From Pachyseris speciosa (taxonomy: Eukaryota > Cnidaria > Anthozoa > Scleractinia > Pachyseridae), in the NCBI GenBank assembly GCA_016490735.1, contig JAEMWC010001612.1, positions 1 to 64,000 on the forward strand: a stretch of DNA of 64,000 nt, in the 5' to 3' direction. Position numbers and translations under genes: made by a program. The stretch's first letter is position 1, and each line of letters opens with the position of its first letter. The notes beneath the pieces are model-generated. The model had not been told where the DNA came from and did not search any database. It saw nothing but the letters and a program-made list of their open reading frames with translations. Shown here piece by piece: positions 34,265 to 46,600 of the stretch.

Positions 34265-34964
34265 ATGGACGTCTTGCGAGGCCAAAGAGGAGGTGGAAGA
34301 GGCAGTGGAAGGGGAGGTAAAAGAGGCAGTGGAAGAGGCGGTAGAAGAGGAGGTAGAAGAAGAGATGGAACATTGGGTCGTGGTGGCGTCGGAACTCCAG
34401 GAAATCAGCTTAAGGTTAAGTTAGGATTCACGGAACTTCAGGCCCTGGAGACCAAAACCTCTGACGAAATTATCCTCCATTTAACATCGAGTCAATGTTT
34501 CCCAGCCACCGAGTATTTGTTAAAACAACAGTCAGTTATGGAAGATCACTGGATTGTTTTGATAGTGAGCGTTATTACGAAAGCCTGCGACTGCAACTCC
34601 AAGGGAGACCTGTTAAAGCTATTAAACCTGCTACCAGGATCGTCATTTCTCAATTTGCAACTCAGACGATATCTGAACAAGCTATCTGCTAACAGCTTGA
34701 CTCCTTCTGATGTCGCAGTGTTTTTGAGAAATGTTGTGAAAATAATGAGTGAATTGCTCCGAAGATTTCCAAACTGTTATGCTGATCTTCCGCTGGCTGA
34801 CCTGTACTGTGGAACAAAGAAGCTGTCTGACACGGGACAGTTGGCAGATGGTACCTTAGTGACAGAGGTGGATGAAATAATGAAATTGAGAATCGAAAAG
34901 GCTGAGGAGTTAAAGAGAAAGGAAGAGGAAGAACGGCAAAAAAGAAGGAAACCTCGCAGAGATG
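34265..34964 (+). CDS. ZNFX1: copy 3 exon 1: RGG-rich N-terminus and helical domain
   Basis: The ATG at 34,265 (MDVLRGQRGGGRGSGRGG) lies 11 bases after the TTTCAG acceptor at 34,251-34,253, so a 5' UTR intron exists. Residues about 1-45 are an RGG/GRG-rich tract, an RNA-binding low-complexity module. A helical region follows (DEIILHLTSSQCFPATEYLL, MEDHWIVLIVSVITKACDC, DLLKLLNLLPGSSF) as in ZNFX1. The exon ends with a charged stretch (EKAEELKRKEEEERQKRRKP) at GATG|GTGAGA. It is open throughout, unlike copy 2. The longer frame running back to 34,256 has no ATG upstream of this one. Confidence 0.85.
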
Positions 34965-37611
34965 GTGAGATATATAGGAAGCATCTCCTTTGTTTGTATT
35001 TCTTATCTATTCGTGCACTGATGAAATATATCTGTACTTTTTAGCTGGAGTGAACGATGATGTAAGTCCACCCGAAAATTTCCGTTGGCTAACTGTGGTT
35101 CCAACTCAAGAAGACATCTTGTCAGAAGGACGGCCCTTCCTCAGAAAGAACAAAATTGATGGGAACTACCAAGACGCGGATCATTATTTAGACGTACAAT
35201 TTCGACTCCTTCGAGAAGACTTCATGGGGCCCCTTCGAGATGGGATCGCACAGTTGCTGGAGCGTATTAACTCCCCCAAGATAAGTGACATTCAGGACAT
35301 ACGTGTGTACAATAACGTCTGTTTGTTGAACCCCATATATACATCCAACGGTCTCCGTTACAGAATCAGGTTTGACAACACCAAACTCAAGCATGTACGC
35401 TGGGAGAACAGCAAGCGGCTCATATTTGGTTCACTGATTTGTTTGTCCAAGGACAAGTTTGAGAGTTTTGTGCTCGCCACAGTGGCCGACCGAGCTCTCC
35501 CAGCCGTAAGACGAGTAAGTTCAAAATGAATAATCTTGAGTAACGGTGAGCATTAAATCTCGATCGTAAAACCCTTCTGACAACAAACTATAGCTGTTTA
35601 GAGAGTTTGGATTGGGTTTAACAGATAGCTGAGAATAAGCCAAAAGTTTAGTCTCCGCTGAGAAATGAAGCGTTTTTTTAACTGCTGGCTGAGAACCGAG
35701 ATCTGCAAAATTGACTGATAGCTGAGAAATGGGATTAAATTATAACTGATAGCTGAAAAATGGCCGAAACTCAACTGGTAACTGAGATTCCATTACCTCC
35801 ATCCAGACCCTCTGTTCACGAACACAAACATCACATCATCTCTATATGAGTCGCGAATTTGCCACTTATCTGTATGATGCATGCGAACTGACCAAACTGT
35901 ACCGACGTTAACTTACAACTTGTAATTATATTTTCAGTCTGTGGTTAATTTTGTTTTGATGAGAATTTGACGCAGAGCCTCAGTCTGTTTGCAGACCAAT
36001 TAAATCCCTCAAATGGCATGACGGCAAAAGTTAAAATTTGAAATGTGAGAGGTACCATCGCTATTAGAGCACAACTATCGACATTATAACGTAGCTGTTA
36101 CTTACTGTTAACAAGTAAAATAGCGGCGGTTATTCCTCTCGGCTGCAGGGCATAGTGGACATACAGTTCATTAACGTATATAATCAAGCGTGTCTTGAAG
36201 AAGACGACGTGTGTCAGATGGTGGAGAGTACTGCTTTCTTTGAAGCTTATCGTCACGTGCTGGAGGGACTGAAAGAAATTTATCCAGCACACCTACCTAT
36301 GCAGGTGACGGAAGATCGACCTTTTCATGCTTTATTACTCTGACTTCTCCATATGAACATAGGTTTCTTGTAGACATCTTTGGTATGATAATGTCCTTTA
36401 TTGATTTTTCTTGACTTCTTTATAGAATTTGACACTATTAACAAAGTAAAGAAAGCGTGGTAATCAATCACATTAATCACTGGCTAGGATAAACGGATAG
36501 AACAATTTTGTCCTGTTTTTTGGTGGCTAACATCTGTTTCAACACAGAAGTGCTAACTAACGTATACGCCATCTAGAGAACATTTTCACATGATCCCGAT
36601 TGTAATAAAAGACAGTTTTTGTTCTTTAACTAAAAATAGAATTACATCGTAAAGTGCCAGAAAGAAGTCGAACCACCCGCCTACTTGAAAATAGGGAACC
36701 AAGAAGGAGTGACCTTTGATCTGACGCCCATCTTGAAGAAGAAGAGTTGGTATACACGAAGGTATTGTGAACGAAAATGATGCCTTGCTTGGTTTAAAAT
36801 TAAAAATGCTAAGTGCAGGTCAACATTAACATTGCCTCCGTTTTCCTTGAAGTATGTGTTTTCTGTACTTGTTCCCCACGATGTAGATAGTGTGGTAAGA
36901 TTTTGGTAGTTAAGAAAGCCTTGCGTATGGATATGGACTATCGCGCAAGATTGTAAAAGGCATCTTTTAGCGAAAGTAGAAACAACTGGCAGCCATTGTG
37001 ACAGAATTTGACATTGAAATAGCGTTACACTTCAACATGAGTTTACGTTTGGCAGGTTTAAATGTTAGAGATAAAAAAGGTGCGTGTAAGTCAAATGTAG
37101 TAAGAATGACATAAATCCTGCACCGATAAATTTTTAACCATTCACACCATTGATGTTGTCCTTCATTGTATCCTCCCAGTCCATAACTAAGGTGTCGCCT
37201 TCCTAATAATTATGACGTCATAGTTAAGTAACAAGCGCGAACCGCAAACAAGAGAGATTTGGGAGCGAGCCAGGGTATTCAGTGATGTTACGTAAGAAAA
37301 AAAGAGATCGTCGTAAGTTTTAGTGTTTACATTGGTCTTACCATATGTGTGTATGTACATCCTATCTTTTACGGAGACCATGCTAATATTTCCGAACATT
37401 TTCCAATTTTAGGAAGATTTCCGAAGCTTGCAAAAGACTTCCGAGGACTTGTGTCCGAAAATCCTTCGACTTAATTTCGAGAACTTTTGACTCACTTAAA
37501 GTTGCATCAGAAAATGCTAAGAAAGTTTTAATACTTTCAGAGGATAACTAGCACGAAATTTCAACTAACGAAAGACCAGTTGACAGAAAAGAGCAACTTT
37601 CGTTAATAATA

Positions 37612-37649
<38 letters not shown>

Positions 37650-40600
37650 AACATATTTAACCAGGGTAAACCTGTCAGCTGAAGCTATTATAAATGGGTT
37701 CCCTGGGCAACTAAAAAATGAACAATTAAAAGAAAAATAGCTATAACAAATGAAGAATCAGTAAAATGTAAAAAAAAAACTATGTACAATATCATGGATA
37801 AAAACTAAGAATTATATAACTAAGTAAATTAAGACCCTACAAACTCCAAAAGATTTACCAAACTTCTAAAAAATAATACCTTCAAGCTGTGTTTTAAAAA
37901 TCACTATGGAGTCAACTTCTTTAGATGCGATGGCAAGTTACTAAAAGCCTGCATGGGGTCCAGGGAACGGCAACTTTTTTGAGCGACTTATGAGCAACAT
38001 CTACTTGATGTCCAAACACATTTTAAGCCTACAGCAACTTTCTAATATTCGCATTTCTCTTCATGTCACCCTGTCAGTGTTAAGAGGGAATTTATTAAAG
38101 AAGAGACATTGCGTCTTTTGAGAACAAAACTCAGTCAAAGAAATTTCGAGTCGCTCAAACGGGATTTACAATTCCCATTACTCGACCGAGGCTATCCTCT
38201 TGAGATCATCACAACGATAATGGCTGAAGTTAATTTCTCATCAAGGAATGAGGCTTTACAAACGAAAACTAAGACATCAAACGAAATTTTGCCACTAGTT
38301 ACTACATACAATCCGGCTTCACCGAATCTTAAAAAGATTCTTGTGGAACAATGACACCTCATTTTCTAACACCCCTATTGTCGCGTATCGGAAGGACAAA
38401 TCGCTCAAAGACTTTCTAGTCTGAGCAAAAATCCCTTCCCAAGATTAAAACAACAAAAACAGGAGTTATATGTGGTAAGGAGGTGACAATATTACAATCA
38501 TTGCTTTACAAAAATTACACCGCCACCGTATGAAGTAGACTCCCTTTTATTCGACTAGCTCACTTAGTCAGTAATTTTGTTTTTCAATCCATATTGCGAC
38601 TAAGGGTTAGAATACCTTCACTTGCGAGCTTTTTTCGAGTCACAGAAGCATTTACAACACGATGCGAATTTGCATACTTCTCACGCTCTATTGCTCTTTT
38701 TCTAAAACAATGACGTTCACTTATTGATGCATAACGGATCGAAATCTCTCGCCTCTCATTGGCCAACTAATTAACAGGACGCGCAAACTGAGCTATATAA
38801 ACACATCAGGCCACAAAACCGGCTCACACTCACCTGAGCACCAAAAGCAACTGACGAAGGAAACCACTCAGATTTCCGAAACCGGTCTTGCTATATATTT
38901 CCTGAAACAGTTCTTATTAGAACCCTACTATGGCCATTCCAAACGACGACACTGTCGAAGCCATACTAGCAGAAATGAGAGCCAGCCAGGCACTACCGCC
39001 AATCTCTCCCAATCAGTCCCCAACCAAGCGAACAATACCAGACTCAGAGGAAAAGGAAGACATACCATCCTCCCAGCCACCACTAATCCCCAAGCGTCCG
39101 AGGACCGCAGAGGGTTTCAGCCAGCTGAGGAATAGAATCGCTTCCTTGGAAACCAGACGCGCAAAATGTCTGAAATCCACTGCCAGAGAAACCAAGCCGC
39201 GTAGTAACGAACTTTGTTCTATCAAAGCGAAACTAAATGAGCTTACAACTCTCATGAATGTATTTTCTAATCGTGAAAAAAAAACAAGAGTTGCATTGTA
39301 TCCAAGTGTCTCTTCCGGAAACGTTTCATAGACGACATTTTTTCAGTGTGGACCATAAGCGAAAACGAAATCAACAATTTTGTCGAATTCGCAAATAACT
39401 TCCACTCAACAACCAAGTTTACTTGGGAAATGTCGCACTGAACGAATCGTTTTCCTCGACACTGAAGTTTTTAAAGAATCACGTTTCTTTAACGGCAATC
39501 TACTTGATGTCCAAACACATTTTAAGCCTACAGCAACTTTCTAATATGCGCATTTCTCTTCATGCCACCCTCTCAGTGTTAAGAAGGCATTTATTAAAGA
39601 AGAGACATTGCGTCTTTTGAGAACAAACTCAGTCAAAGAAATTTCGAGTCACTCAAACGGATTTACAATCCCCATTACTCGACCGAGGCTATCCTCTTGA
39701 GATAATGGCTGAAGTTAATTTCTCATCAAGGAATGAGGCTTTACAAACGAAAACTAAGACATCAAACGAAATTTTGCCATTAGTTACTACATACAACCCG
39801 GCTTCACCGAATCTATGCTGGAAGGAGGGCTGTGACAATGTTACAATCATTTGCTTTGCAAAAAAAGAAAAAAAGAAAAACAAAAAGAGGTGAGGTGACG
39901 AAGATTGCTCATAATCGCTTCACGAACATATATTACAATGGTTTGCTCACTCTTTGGCCCACTGTTCCGAATTCCCACAAATACCGCGGCCGAGGGTGGC
40001 CATTGAAAATCAAAACTGAAAAGTCGTAAGTGACTTTCCACTTGCTATTGACAATTACCCTCTTCTTAATTTTGAAGTTGCCACTTGCGAGTTGGGATTT
40101 ATGACTTGCGACGTGCTGTTTACCACTTGCGAGTTGAGATTTGTAACTTGCGACTTGTTGATTACCACTTACGTCTTGCGACTTACGATTACCCAATTCT
40201 TAGTTTTGAAGTTGCCACTTGCGAGTTGGGATTTACGACTTGCGAGTGTTGTATTTGCCACTTGCGAGTTATGATTTACGACTTGCGACTTGCCGTTTAC
40301 CACTTGCGAGTTGAGACTTGTGACTTGCGACTTGTTGATTACCACTTACGAGTTACGACCCTTTTATCTTCTCTTGTTACGACTTAGACTTAGACCACCC
40401 CTCCCCTCCCTCCCCTCCCCTCCCCTCCCCTTCAATTTCTTTGATAACCTAGAAAACACTACAGTAGCGTGGTACTAGGACAAGTCAAGACGTGAGTAAT
40501 GGCGGACGAAGGTAATCGGCGAAAATTGAAAAGTTACATCAATTTGCAGTGTCTTCTTAGCTTTATCACCATTCCATTTTTCTGTTAATCGTCAGATCGC

Positions 40601-43600
40601 AAGGTGGCAATCGAAGAATTAGTTTGAGACAACAAGTCTTCCAACATATTAAGTATATATCGGACACCTTACGTTAGCTATAGTCTGTTTCACGTAGAAT
40701 TTTTCTCACATCAAAAATTTAGGTTCTAAATCAATTATTAGGCCATGTCAATTCTACTTCAGAGGAAGTATTTCAAAAAAAAATTATTGAAAAGTGAGTA
40801 GGTCGAGGAATTTAGTATCGGACATGACAACCCATTATCGGACGCTCAAAACACGTTCAGATTAGTGGTCTTAGTGGCATTTCTAGGGTGAAAATGATAA
40901 TAAAGAAATGCTTAGTGGATCACCTGAGGTAGCTGTAGGAAGATTTTCTTTAGTTTACGAATCAATTTACCACGCGAAGCTGTTTAAAGACTTTGAAAAC
41001 ATTGCGCGCCTTCACACGAGTTGGAACGAAAAATAAAAAATAAAATTGCTGTCCGGTGATCAATTCGTGGACTCACTGCAAGTAAGCAGTCAGCACCCAA
41101 AATAAAGGGTCTTCTGCTGGTGAGAACGAAGCGTCTGTGCCCAGAGAAGGGGAGGGGGGTTACTCCCTATAATGGCCTATATGGGGAGGCTACGCTCAAA
41201 AGGAGTACCTGTGGCCTACTTTGATGCCCTTTTTAGTGAATTTTCTTCTTGTGGTTGGTCAATTTAAGCGTATCTGACATTCATGTGTGGATTGATTGGG
41301 TGGGTGAGATCAAATATGGACTGGTAGCGGCTACCAGAGGCACCTTTGCAGGCCGACGTTCGATCTCACACAAAAAGAATTGTAAACCACCATGAAACTG
41401 TGTGATATGTGCGGTATATAAATCCACTACATTTACCATTACCATTACCATTACCATAGAAAGAGATACCTGCCATTTTCTTCTTCGTTTCGGGAAATGA
41501 CTTTTTCTCCGAAATGCGCCAACGGATTAAGACTGAAAATCTCGATCGCTAGGTTGAAGGAAGACCTGATCTTTATATGCAAAGTTGGAACAACTGGAAC
41601 TAGCCTATTCTGTTTTTGAGTTTTCCATTATTTTTTTCACTGGTCTAATGATAAATGCGAATACCGTATTTTGAATGTCTTGAGAGGGATTTCAACAAAA
41701 AGCAGAGGTTAGTTGAATTTTTGTGCTGTCGGGAAGACCTCTGTCTTTCCCTGTTGGTAGTTAAATTTTTTGTTGGTAGTTAAATTTTTGTGCTGTCTGG
41801 AAGAGCTCTCTCTTTTCCCGTTTTTTTTTTTTTTTTGTTGTTGTTGTTGTTGTTTGTTTGTTTTTGTTTGTTTTTTTGTTGTTTGCTACATAAACTAAGA
41901 TTCTAGATAGCGCTGTTGTATTACTGTTCTGTAAGTGTTTCGTTTCGGATTTCAAAATTATACAAACAATTAAAATAAATCACCCATTGAATACCATGAT
42001 TTCATACTAGCAGAGGGCTCTTTTCTTGTATTCAGCGTGCAGGAGAAAAGAGACCTTTGCCATGGGTCGAAACAGTCTGTGTTGAGCATGTGCTGCAATT
42101 TCGTAGCGACCAAACTATTACGTCATGCTTTTAGTACATGATCAAATGACAAATGCGTTTTAAAACCTCCGTCCACGACCGCGGACGACGGCTTAATCAA
42201 AGACCCATAGCAGAGCAACGCTGAATACAAGGAAAAGCCAAGCCTCTGCTAGCAGGGACACCATGATTGTACCATTCAGCTACATCTTGTGAAAGAAGAT
42301 TGCATTTAAATACAACACATCTAGAATCTTAGCTTATGAAGCGAAAACAAAAAACAGAAAAAGAGATGGGTATTCCCGACAGCACAAAAATTCAACTAAC
42401 CTCCGCTTTTTGTTGAAATTCCTCATCTCCAGATATTTCAAAATAATGTCGGGAGATTTGTTGTCTTCAACTAAATCTTCGATTGCCACCTTGAGATCTG
42501 ATGATAAACAGAAAAAAAAAAGAAATGGTGATAAAACTAAGAAGACACTGCAAACTGCTGTAACTTTACAATAAATGTTCGCCGATCACCTTCGTCCGCC
42601 ATCACTCACGGCTTGTCTTGTCCTAGTGCCAGGCTTCTGTAGTGTTTTCTACGTTATCAAAGAAATTGAAGGAAGGGGTGGTCTAAGTCGTAAGTCGAAA
42701 GTCGTGACTCGTAAGTGGTAACCAACAAGTCGCAAGTCACAAGTCTCAACTTGCAAGCCGAGTGGTAAACGGCAAGTCGCAAGTCGTAAATCACAACGTG
42801 CAAGTGGCAAATAACAACTCGCAAGTCGTAAATCCCAACTCGCAAGTGGAAACTTCAAAACTAAGAAGTGGGTACTCGTAAGTCGCAAGTCGTAAGTGGT
42901 AATCAACAAGTCGCAAGTTACAAATCTCAACTCGAAAGTGGTAAACAGCAACTCGCAAGTGGCAACTTCAAAATTAAGAAGTGGGTAGCTGTCAATAGCA
43001 ATTGGAAAGTCACTTTCGACTTTTCAGTTTTGATTTTCAAATGGCCACCCTCGGCCGCGGTACACAAGACCTTACAACAAAACTCACGTTTATGCTTAGT
43101 TCGATCATTGAACGTTTTTCAGTCGCTTAGGTCGCCTAAGGTCTCCAAGTTGTTGAAAGATACGCCAGTTTGAATTTGTGCTTAAAATAGGCGCCAAAAT
43201 TGGTCTTTTCTTTTACTCGCAACGTGATGAATTGAACCGTGCATTGCCACTTTCCATTTCTATGCGAAGGAAATGATTCCAAGATTGTTCATGCCGCTGT
43301 TCAATATGCAGAAGTATTTACACTAGTCTGTAGCTTCGTCGTACAGCTTGCAGCGATGGATTCTTCCGAGAAAAGGAAGCTTATCCCAACTGGAACAACT
43401 CCAAAGAAGGCTGAAAAACTTCGCAAGAAAAGTGGTTGCGCTTCTGAGAGATCACCACTCAAGACCACAATGGGCTTTGAAGGAAAGCGGCTGTTCTCAT
43501 CACAAAAGGTACGCTCGGCAAAAGTTAAAAGATCTTAAGTTCAATTTCAAACAGTTGTTATGTTGGCTCTTTTTGTGAAAAATGTGAAGGATACTTCCCA

Positions 43601-46600
43601 GCAAAAGAGGTGCTAATGCACACTTGGTTATTTTCAATCAGGGTGGATGTCGATTTGTGACGCGTAAGAAAGGTGTCAGATGACCTAATGTGCTACATGT
43701 GGCAGTTTTCCCAAAAATGCATCGCACACCTTGGTCAAGAGGTGAAGAGAGTGCCTGGTGCAGTTCGTGTGCTTGCATGAAGACAAAAAGTCTCCTTCGT
43801 CCATAAAAATATTATTGCCTGCGGCATGTCCATAGCAGTATGGCCAAGCATGAATCCATCTGACCCCTCAGTATGGCCAAGCATAAGTCCATCTGACCCT
43901 TACTGGATAGAGGCTGCTCAATATATTCAATCCACCATTGGCCAAAGTCACCTCAGAACTGGTAAGTGTTTAGTTTCTATGTTCTTATTTACAGCTAAAA
44001 ACATCCCAAGTTTTCATTGTGTCAAATGAATTTTAAATTGAAGAGACATGTGAAAAGTATTGTCAATTTTTAGGGTTTTATTTGCCTTTCTTTGTCTAAA
44101 AATGCATCCTGCTTTTTGTGGTGTATAAATTATTTGTTATTGCCTGTGGCATGAATGTATCTTCCAAGGCTTATTTTATCTATGTATGTTCTGATTCATG
44201 TTGAATGTCAAATAAAAGGACATTTTATAGTCTTATGTTTATACATGAATAATATTTCAAACTTAAGTATTGTTTTTCCAAACTTTCTTTGTTGAAAATA
44301 CTGAGTTATCAGCAAAAATATAACATTACATGTTTTCACAAATGGAAAACACTTATAATCAGTTTCTATGAAATCACACTGCTCCTGAAATCCTTGCAAG
44401 CCAAGTGATACTGTAATGGAGGGAACTCTTGCAATTTGAAAAGCAAACTACAATATGTTACTGGTTTTGGATTTCATCAAATCAAACTAACAGAAAAAAT
44501 TCCTGATTGTTTTAGGGTCAACAGTGAGACGAAGGGTGGTAAGCCACCTGAGGTAGAAATTTAATACCCTAAAGGATGCCGAGGAGGAATATGACCTCTC
44601 CATAGATAGCTACCTTGGAATCTCAGAGCTTCCAGACAGTGACCAAGAATTGGAAAATGTGCACCCAGACATGCTTAAACAGTTGGATTGCCTCTTAGGA
44701 AAACAGCTGGTTGCTGTGGCCGTGAAAGCTCTAACCCGCATTAATCAAGAGCAGATAGTTGAGCTATTGTCAGACAGATTCAAATCTTGTAGCTACGATC
44801 TATTATTGAAATACACCAACCATCTAGTTAGAAAGCTACCCTCCTGCAAAAGGAATACTCAAATTTAACGTTGGAATCGATACAGTAGATATAAATTAAG
44901 TTTGAAGACGAAAAAGGAGCGCAATTCCCATCAACAATCTCCATACCGACGAAGAACTCTCCACTCGAATGTGCGAGAATGCGAAGGTCACGTGACAGAC
45001 GCTTCGATAATATGCTTTGACTAGGCGCGCAAAGCATGCAGGTGAAACGTCCTCCTTTGTGTTCTCCGAAGCGTTCACTGAGTTGACGTTTTGTCTCCCC
45101 AATGTATTGACAGCATTTTTGCATTAAATCAAGTATATTAGGTTTTTGGAATGGCATGAAATGCTGTTAAAAATTATACGTACTTCATTAGTAGTGAAAA
45201 AGTGTAGTTGGTTTGGCCTTCTTCTAGAAAAGAACAAGTGAGGCAACGCGGGTGGTTGCATTTTTGGATTCCAACCGACTTTTGATTGCGGGGCTTGTGA
45301 GTGTTTGGTAGCTGTGAATGCACGAGTGGATAACGAAGACTTGCGGTACGTCTGTAGGCAATAACTGGTGGATGAGTAAAGATGTTGTTGTAGTTGTTGG
45401 ATGACTGTAGGATATTGATATGTTTCTTCACAACAAGAAGATATTTGGGAAAAGCAGGATTGTATGATATAACAAAAAGTGTTCGGTCTGTTTTCGGTTT
45501 TTTTTTTTTTTTTTTGTTCTGGTGTTGTAGTGTTGCGTGAAGTTTGTAGTACTTAATCTTAAACCACCGTCTACTGAGCAATCCTACCCCAGTATCCATA
45601 CATTTCAACCAACCCAGCCACTCAATCAACGACGTTCGTCTTATCCCACTTGAACTCGTGCGTAGCAAGCGTGACACTGTACGAAAGGCTCGTGAGGCCC
45701 ATTTAATCAACAAAGCGAAAACACTTCATCCTTTAGGAATAAATAGACGTGATGAAACACGCTAATGACTCATGAACACTTATTTATACAAGCCAAAAAT
45801 AACCAATCAATGTCTGTATTTTAATTTCAAACATTATTTGTAACAACCTTTTCTTATGTTGTCACATTTTTTGTTCGCTCAGCCCCTGAGGAAGGTTTGT
45901 CGTGCAAACCGAAATATTGGGCAAATTTCTTTGAAATGTATTAGCTTTTTTTATCTTCCTTTTTTTTTATTTTCGTCTCTTCCGCCGTCAGGATCAGTCT
46001 GCCGTTTATAGTATACTGTATGTAATGTTCCTATTATTGAAATCATTATCGAAATCATGTAAAATAAGAACATAACCGGCATTTTTGTTTTTAAGCTCTT
46101 TAACCCCTCTTCTAAACCTGGCTTCCTGGCCTTCTGCGGAAGATCTGGGTCTGGATGACTCTCAGTTCAAGGCTTTGCAGATGGCGCTGACCAAAGAATT
46201 CGCTGTTATTCAAGGACCCCCGGGACTGGGAAGACGTACATTGGGTTGAAGGTAATTTAATATCGAAAAGAAGCTAGTCTCGTTTTCGGTACCGCTCGAT
46301 GGCAGAATACAAGGATCCTGTTTCAATTTAACAATTAGATTATGAGCTCAACATTTCTGAGGTGATACAATATATATTTTTATTTAAGCAATAGACCACT
46401 CTTTCTATGGGTTTACCGGCGCAATAAACCACGCTGGATGTTGGGAGAACACGAGAAAAGGTTGTAAATCACGAGCACGTCAGGCGAGTTATTTACAGGC
46501 TTTTCGAGTGTTCTTCCAATATCCCAAGTGGTTTATTGCGCCGGTAAACCCATAGAAAGAGTGGTCTATTGCTTTTATGAATTAACTATGGAAAAAGTCT

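Larger units (their letters stand above)
37986..39890 (+). mobile_element. Penelope-like element in partial tandem around a hammerhead
   Basis: Two nearly identical stretches (37,996-38,331 and 39,498-39,811) encode the RT thumb and linker of a PLE: KRDLQFPLLDRGYPLEIITT, EVNFSSRNEALQTKTKTSNE, ILPLVTTYNPASPNLKKIL. Between them lie a hammerhead motif (38,846-38,892) and an ORF start (38,930) that in PLEs belong to the 5' end. The order C-terminal part, ribozyme, N-terminal ORF, C-terminal part equals two truncated head-to-tail units, a typical PLE arrangement with pseudo-LTRs. The middle of the RT is deleted in the second unit. It lies sense in intron 4 of ZNFX1 copy 3. Confidence 0.85.
39965..43075. 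mobile_element. 3.1-kb foldback element with minisatellite arms
   Basis: The arms at 39,965-40,620 and 42,470-43,075 are inverted copies. Outer: CGCGGCCGAGGGTGGCCATT against AATGGCCACCCTCGGCCGCG. Then an ACTTGCGA-type minisatellite (40,080-40,380 and, inverted, 42,690-42,980), then TTTCTTTGATAACCTAGAAAAC..AGTAGC and GGCGGACGAAGGT..TCGGCGAA. Shorter inverted matches continue inward (41,705-41,740 with 42,382-42,416). The centre holds no ORF. Long, repeat-filled inverted arms are the definition of foldback (FB-like) elements. It lies in intron 4 of copy 3. Confidence 0.85.

Noticed and set aside
40080..40380. Possible CRISPR-like array
   Set aside because: Units are short, degenerate and directly adjacent without unique spacers. 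The genome is eukaryotic.
40085..40387. 100-codon ORF with repeated CELR/CDLR units, and its counterpart at 42,649-43,173
   Set aside because: Direct translation of the ACTTGCGA minisatellite. No start context or non-repeat sequence supports a gene.
45174..45713. 179-codon minus-strand ORF taken as one protein
   Set aside because: Only its C-terminal third (CNHPRCLTC) is PLE. The first part is antisense to the + strand PLE fragment, so the ORF is a chimera across a head-to-head junction.
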